From NCBI RefSeq assembly GCF_010731695.1, contig NZ_AP022586.1, positions 1,178,001-1,242,000 on the forward strand: a stretch of 64,000 nucleotides of DNA. Reading direction: 5' to 3'. Origin of the DNA: Mycolicibacterium litorale. Its GTDB lineage: Bacteria; Actinomycetota; Actinomycetes; Mycobacteriales; Mycobacteriaceae. The number at the start of each line of letters is the position of its first letter. Within the stretch, counting starts at the first letter, position 1. The notes beneath the pieces are model-generated. The model had not been told where the DNA came from, searched no databases, and was given only the letters and a program-made list of their open reading frames with translations. Shown here piece by piece: positions 62,853-64,000 of this stretch. The position numbers were made by a program, and so were the translations under genes.

Positions 62853-63083
62853 GGGTTCATACGATACAGCGATTCCGTCGAGCTCAGCGCCAGTGCCGAA
62901 TTGCCGCAACGGCTTCTGATCGCGCCATTCGGTGATGTTCCGGCCATACGGATTCTTCGATACGCAATCTTCCAGCAAACTGATGTCACGCGGATTGCGC
63001 CGGTCGGCGCCCCTTGGTGCCGGTCACGGTGAGGATTGCGGCGTTTGCTGTCATCTCATCGGTCCGACGAATTGCGGCCTCTG
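62853..63083. other. Intergenic region between GT2 and the ABC operon
   Basis: 231 bp, less GC-rich than the genes around it. It should carry the promoter of the leftward ABC exporter operon. I see no hairpin with a T-run and no open frame with family similarity. The three-codon-biased extension of the ATPase frame into this region lacks coding character. Confidence 0.4.
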
Positions 63084-63935
63084 TCAAGCCCGTTCGGCCA
63101 ATGCCCGCAGTCGTTGCACACGGTGCCGTACGGCGGCACCGCCTGGCGACACCGCACGCACGACAGCGCCGACGTTGCGCGGAGTGGGTTGGACACCGAA
63201 TTCCTCGGCGATCGCCTGTGTGACCGGTCTGCCGAATCCCCCCATCCCGTTCCAGGAATGGTTCTCGCCCGTTCCGAGTCGGTAGAGGGCGGCGGGGAAC
63301 GGAATCGGCCGCAGCGGTGTGCCCGCGCGCGCGAGGTCGTCGGCGATGTGCAGGTGCGAGCCGAACACCCGCTCGAGCCGGTCACCGAGCGTGTCCTGCA
63401 GCTGCGCCTGGGTGGACTCCTCGTGGAGATCCGTCAACTCGCCGAACAGATCGGTGCGCACGATATGCGCTGTGCCGCAACGGGTGTGGAACCGCCGCTG
63501 AGGTCGCACCGCCGCGCGTTCGGCGTTGTAACGCCAGCCGCGCTCCACGAACCAGCCGTTGGCGCGCGGATCGCCTGCGACCAGCCCGGACAGCCGCCTG
63601 CTGACGAAATCGTCGGCGTCGACGAACATGACGTGCGAGGCGCCGGCTCTGCGGGCCGCGAGGAGCCCGATCACGAGTTTGGTGCCCTTGTCCAGCAGGA
63701 CCGCCGCCCGGCCGGTGCGCGGACCCGCCTTGGCCGACGGTGGCGGGAACCCGACCTCGACGTAGTGGACCCCGTCGGGCAGGTGAGCGGGTCGGCGATT
63801 GCCGACCACCCATATCCCGAAATCGTCGTGGTCCTGTCGCAGAAGCGATTTCAGCGTGTCATCGAGTAACCGCTCGACGCGGCCGTAATCGCCGCTGTTC
63901 TGCGGATGCCGCAGTGACGTCACAAAAGCCAGCAC
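63084..63935 (-). CDS. Glycosyltransferase family 2 (Rv1520-like)
   Basis: 283 residues. GT-A fold: LAFVTSLRHPQNSGDYGRVERLLDDTLKSLLRQ at the start, WVVGNRRP, GTKLVIGLLAARRAGASHVMFVDADDFVSRRL with the metal-binding DAD motif, and the C-terminal GENHSWNGMGGFGRPVTQAIAEEFGV. From memory it strongly resembles Rv1520 of the M. tuberculosis LOS-related locus. The GTG at 63935 is favoured because AGGGGG lies 5-6 nt upstream; a GTG at 63956 is an alternative. It should add a sugar to the glycolipid or a precursor; donor unknown. Separated by 231 bp from the ABC operon. Confidence 0.82.
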   Translation of the reverse strand: MLAFVTSLRHPQNSGDYGRVERLLDDTLKSLLRQDHDDFGIWVVGNRRPAHLPDGVHYVEVGFPPPSAKAGPRTGRAAVLLDKGTKLVIGLLAARRAGASHVMFVDADDFVSRRLSGLVAGDPRANGWFVERGWRYNAERAAVRPQRRFHTRCGTAHIVRTDLFGELTDLHEESTQAQLQDTLGDRLERVFGSHLHIADDLARAGTPLRPIPFPAALYRLGTGENHSWNGMGGFGRPVTQAIAEEFGVQPTPRNVGAVVRAVSPGGAAVRHRVQRLRALAERA

Positions 63936-64000
63936 AACTACCCCCTTGTGGCCCACCTTATTGCAGGCGCACCCGAATCCGGTTGCGGTGTGCGCATATA

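Overview
This window looks like a chromosomal segment of a fast-growing Mycobacterium (Mycolicibacterium type). It is GC-rich and densely packed, with many GTG starts and 1-4 base start/stop overlaps. It carries mycothiol (mshC), Pup-proteasome (mpa, dop, pup, prcB, prcA), MmpL and Pks/PapA genes. H37Rv gene names below are recalled from memory, not searched.

Layout. Positions 1-33092 follow, read in reverse, the M. tuberculosis block Rv2139 to Rv2109c. In order this holds pyrD, a small DUF protein, lppL, uppP, a histidine phosphatase, two conserved actinobacterial genes, cysQ, mshC, an SDR, a DUF1254 lipoprotein, a PAC2 protein, metH, a HAD phosphatase, a glucose permease, hisE-hisG, a DUF4126 protein, a stress/regulator cluster (flavin disulfide reductase, flavodoxin, SRPBCC, ArsR, VOC, TetR, DinB), a thioesterase, a RecB-like nuclease, trmI, two Mtb12-like secreted proteins, and the proteasome genes. 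At about 33.1 kb the gene order jumps to the Rv1486c-Rv1497 block: a conserved hypothetical, nfeD/SPFH, DoxX, TVP38, mutA-mutB-meaB and lipL. From 44.1 kb to the end lies a surface-glycolipid locus resembling the lipooligosaccharide (LOS) clusters. It has a Mas/Pks5-type polyketide synthase, three acyltransferases of the PapA/condensation superfamily, two glycosyltransferases, an MmpL exporter, a polysaccharide pyruvyl transferase and a three-gene DrrABC-like ABC exporter.

How the genes work together. MutAB/MeaB interconvert succinyl-CoA and methylmalonyl-CoA, the extender the Pks acyltransferase domain appears to select, so extender supply sits beside the locus that uses it. The PapA-type enzymes probably move Pks-made methyl-branched acyl chains onto a sugar core (trehalose in known LOS). 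The glycosyltransferases and pyruvyl transferase decorate the glycan, and MmpL and/or the ABC exporter move the product outward.

Most notable signals. (1) The metH leader at 11135-11249 folds into a convincing S-adenosylhomocysteine (SAH) riboswitch that starts at its own predicted transcription start. Its last strand competes with a hairpin that masks the metH Shine-Dalgarno. (2) Just upstream is a 31-codon remnant that looks like the start of a different type of MetH, still with its leaderless promoter, suggesting the native metH was displaced in place. (3) The glycolipid locus combines MmpL, a DrrABC-type exporter and a pyruvyl transferase. (4) A CRP-like box lies directly upstream of the glucose permease.
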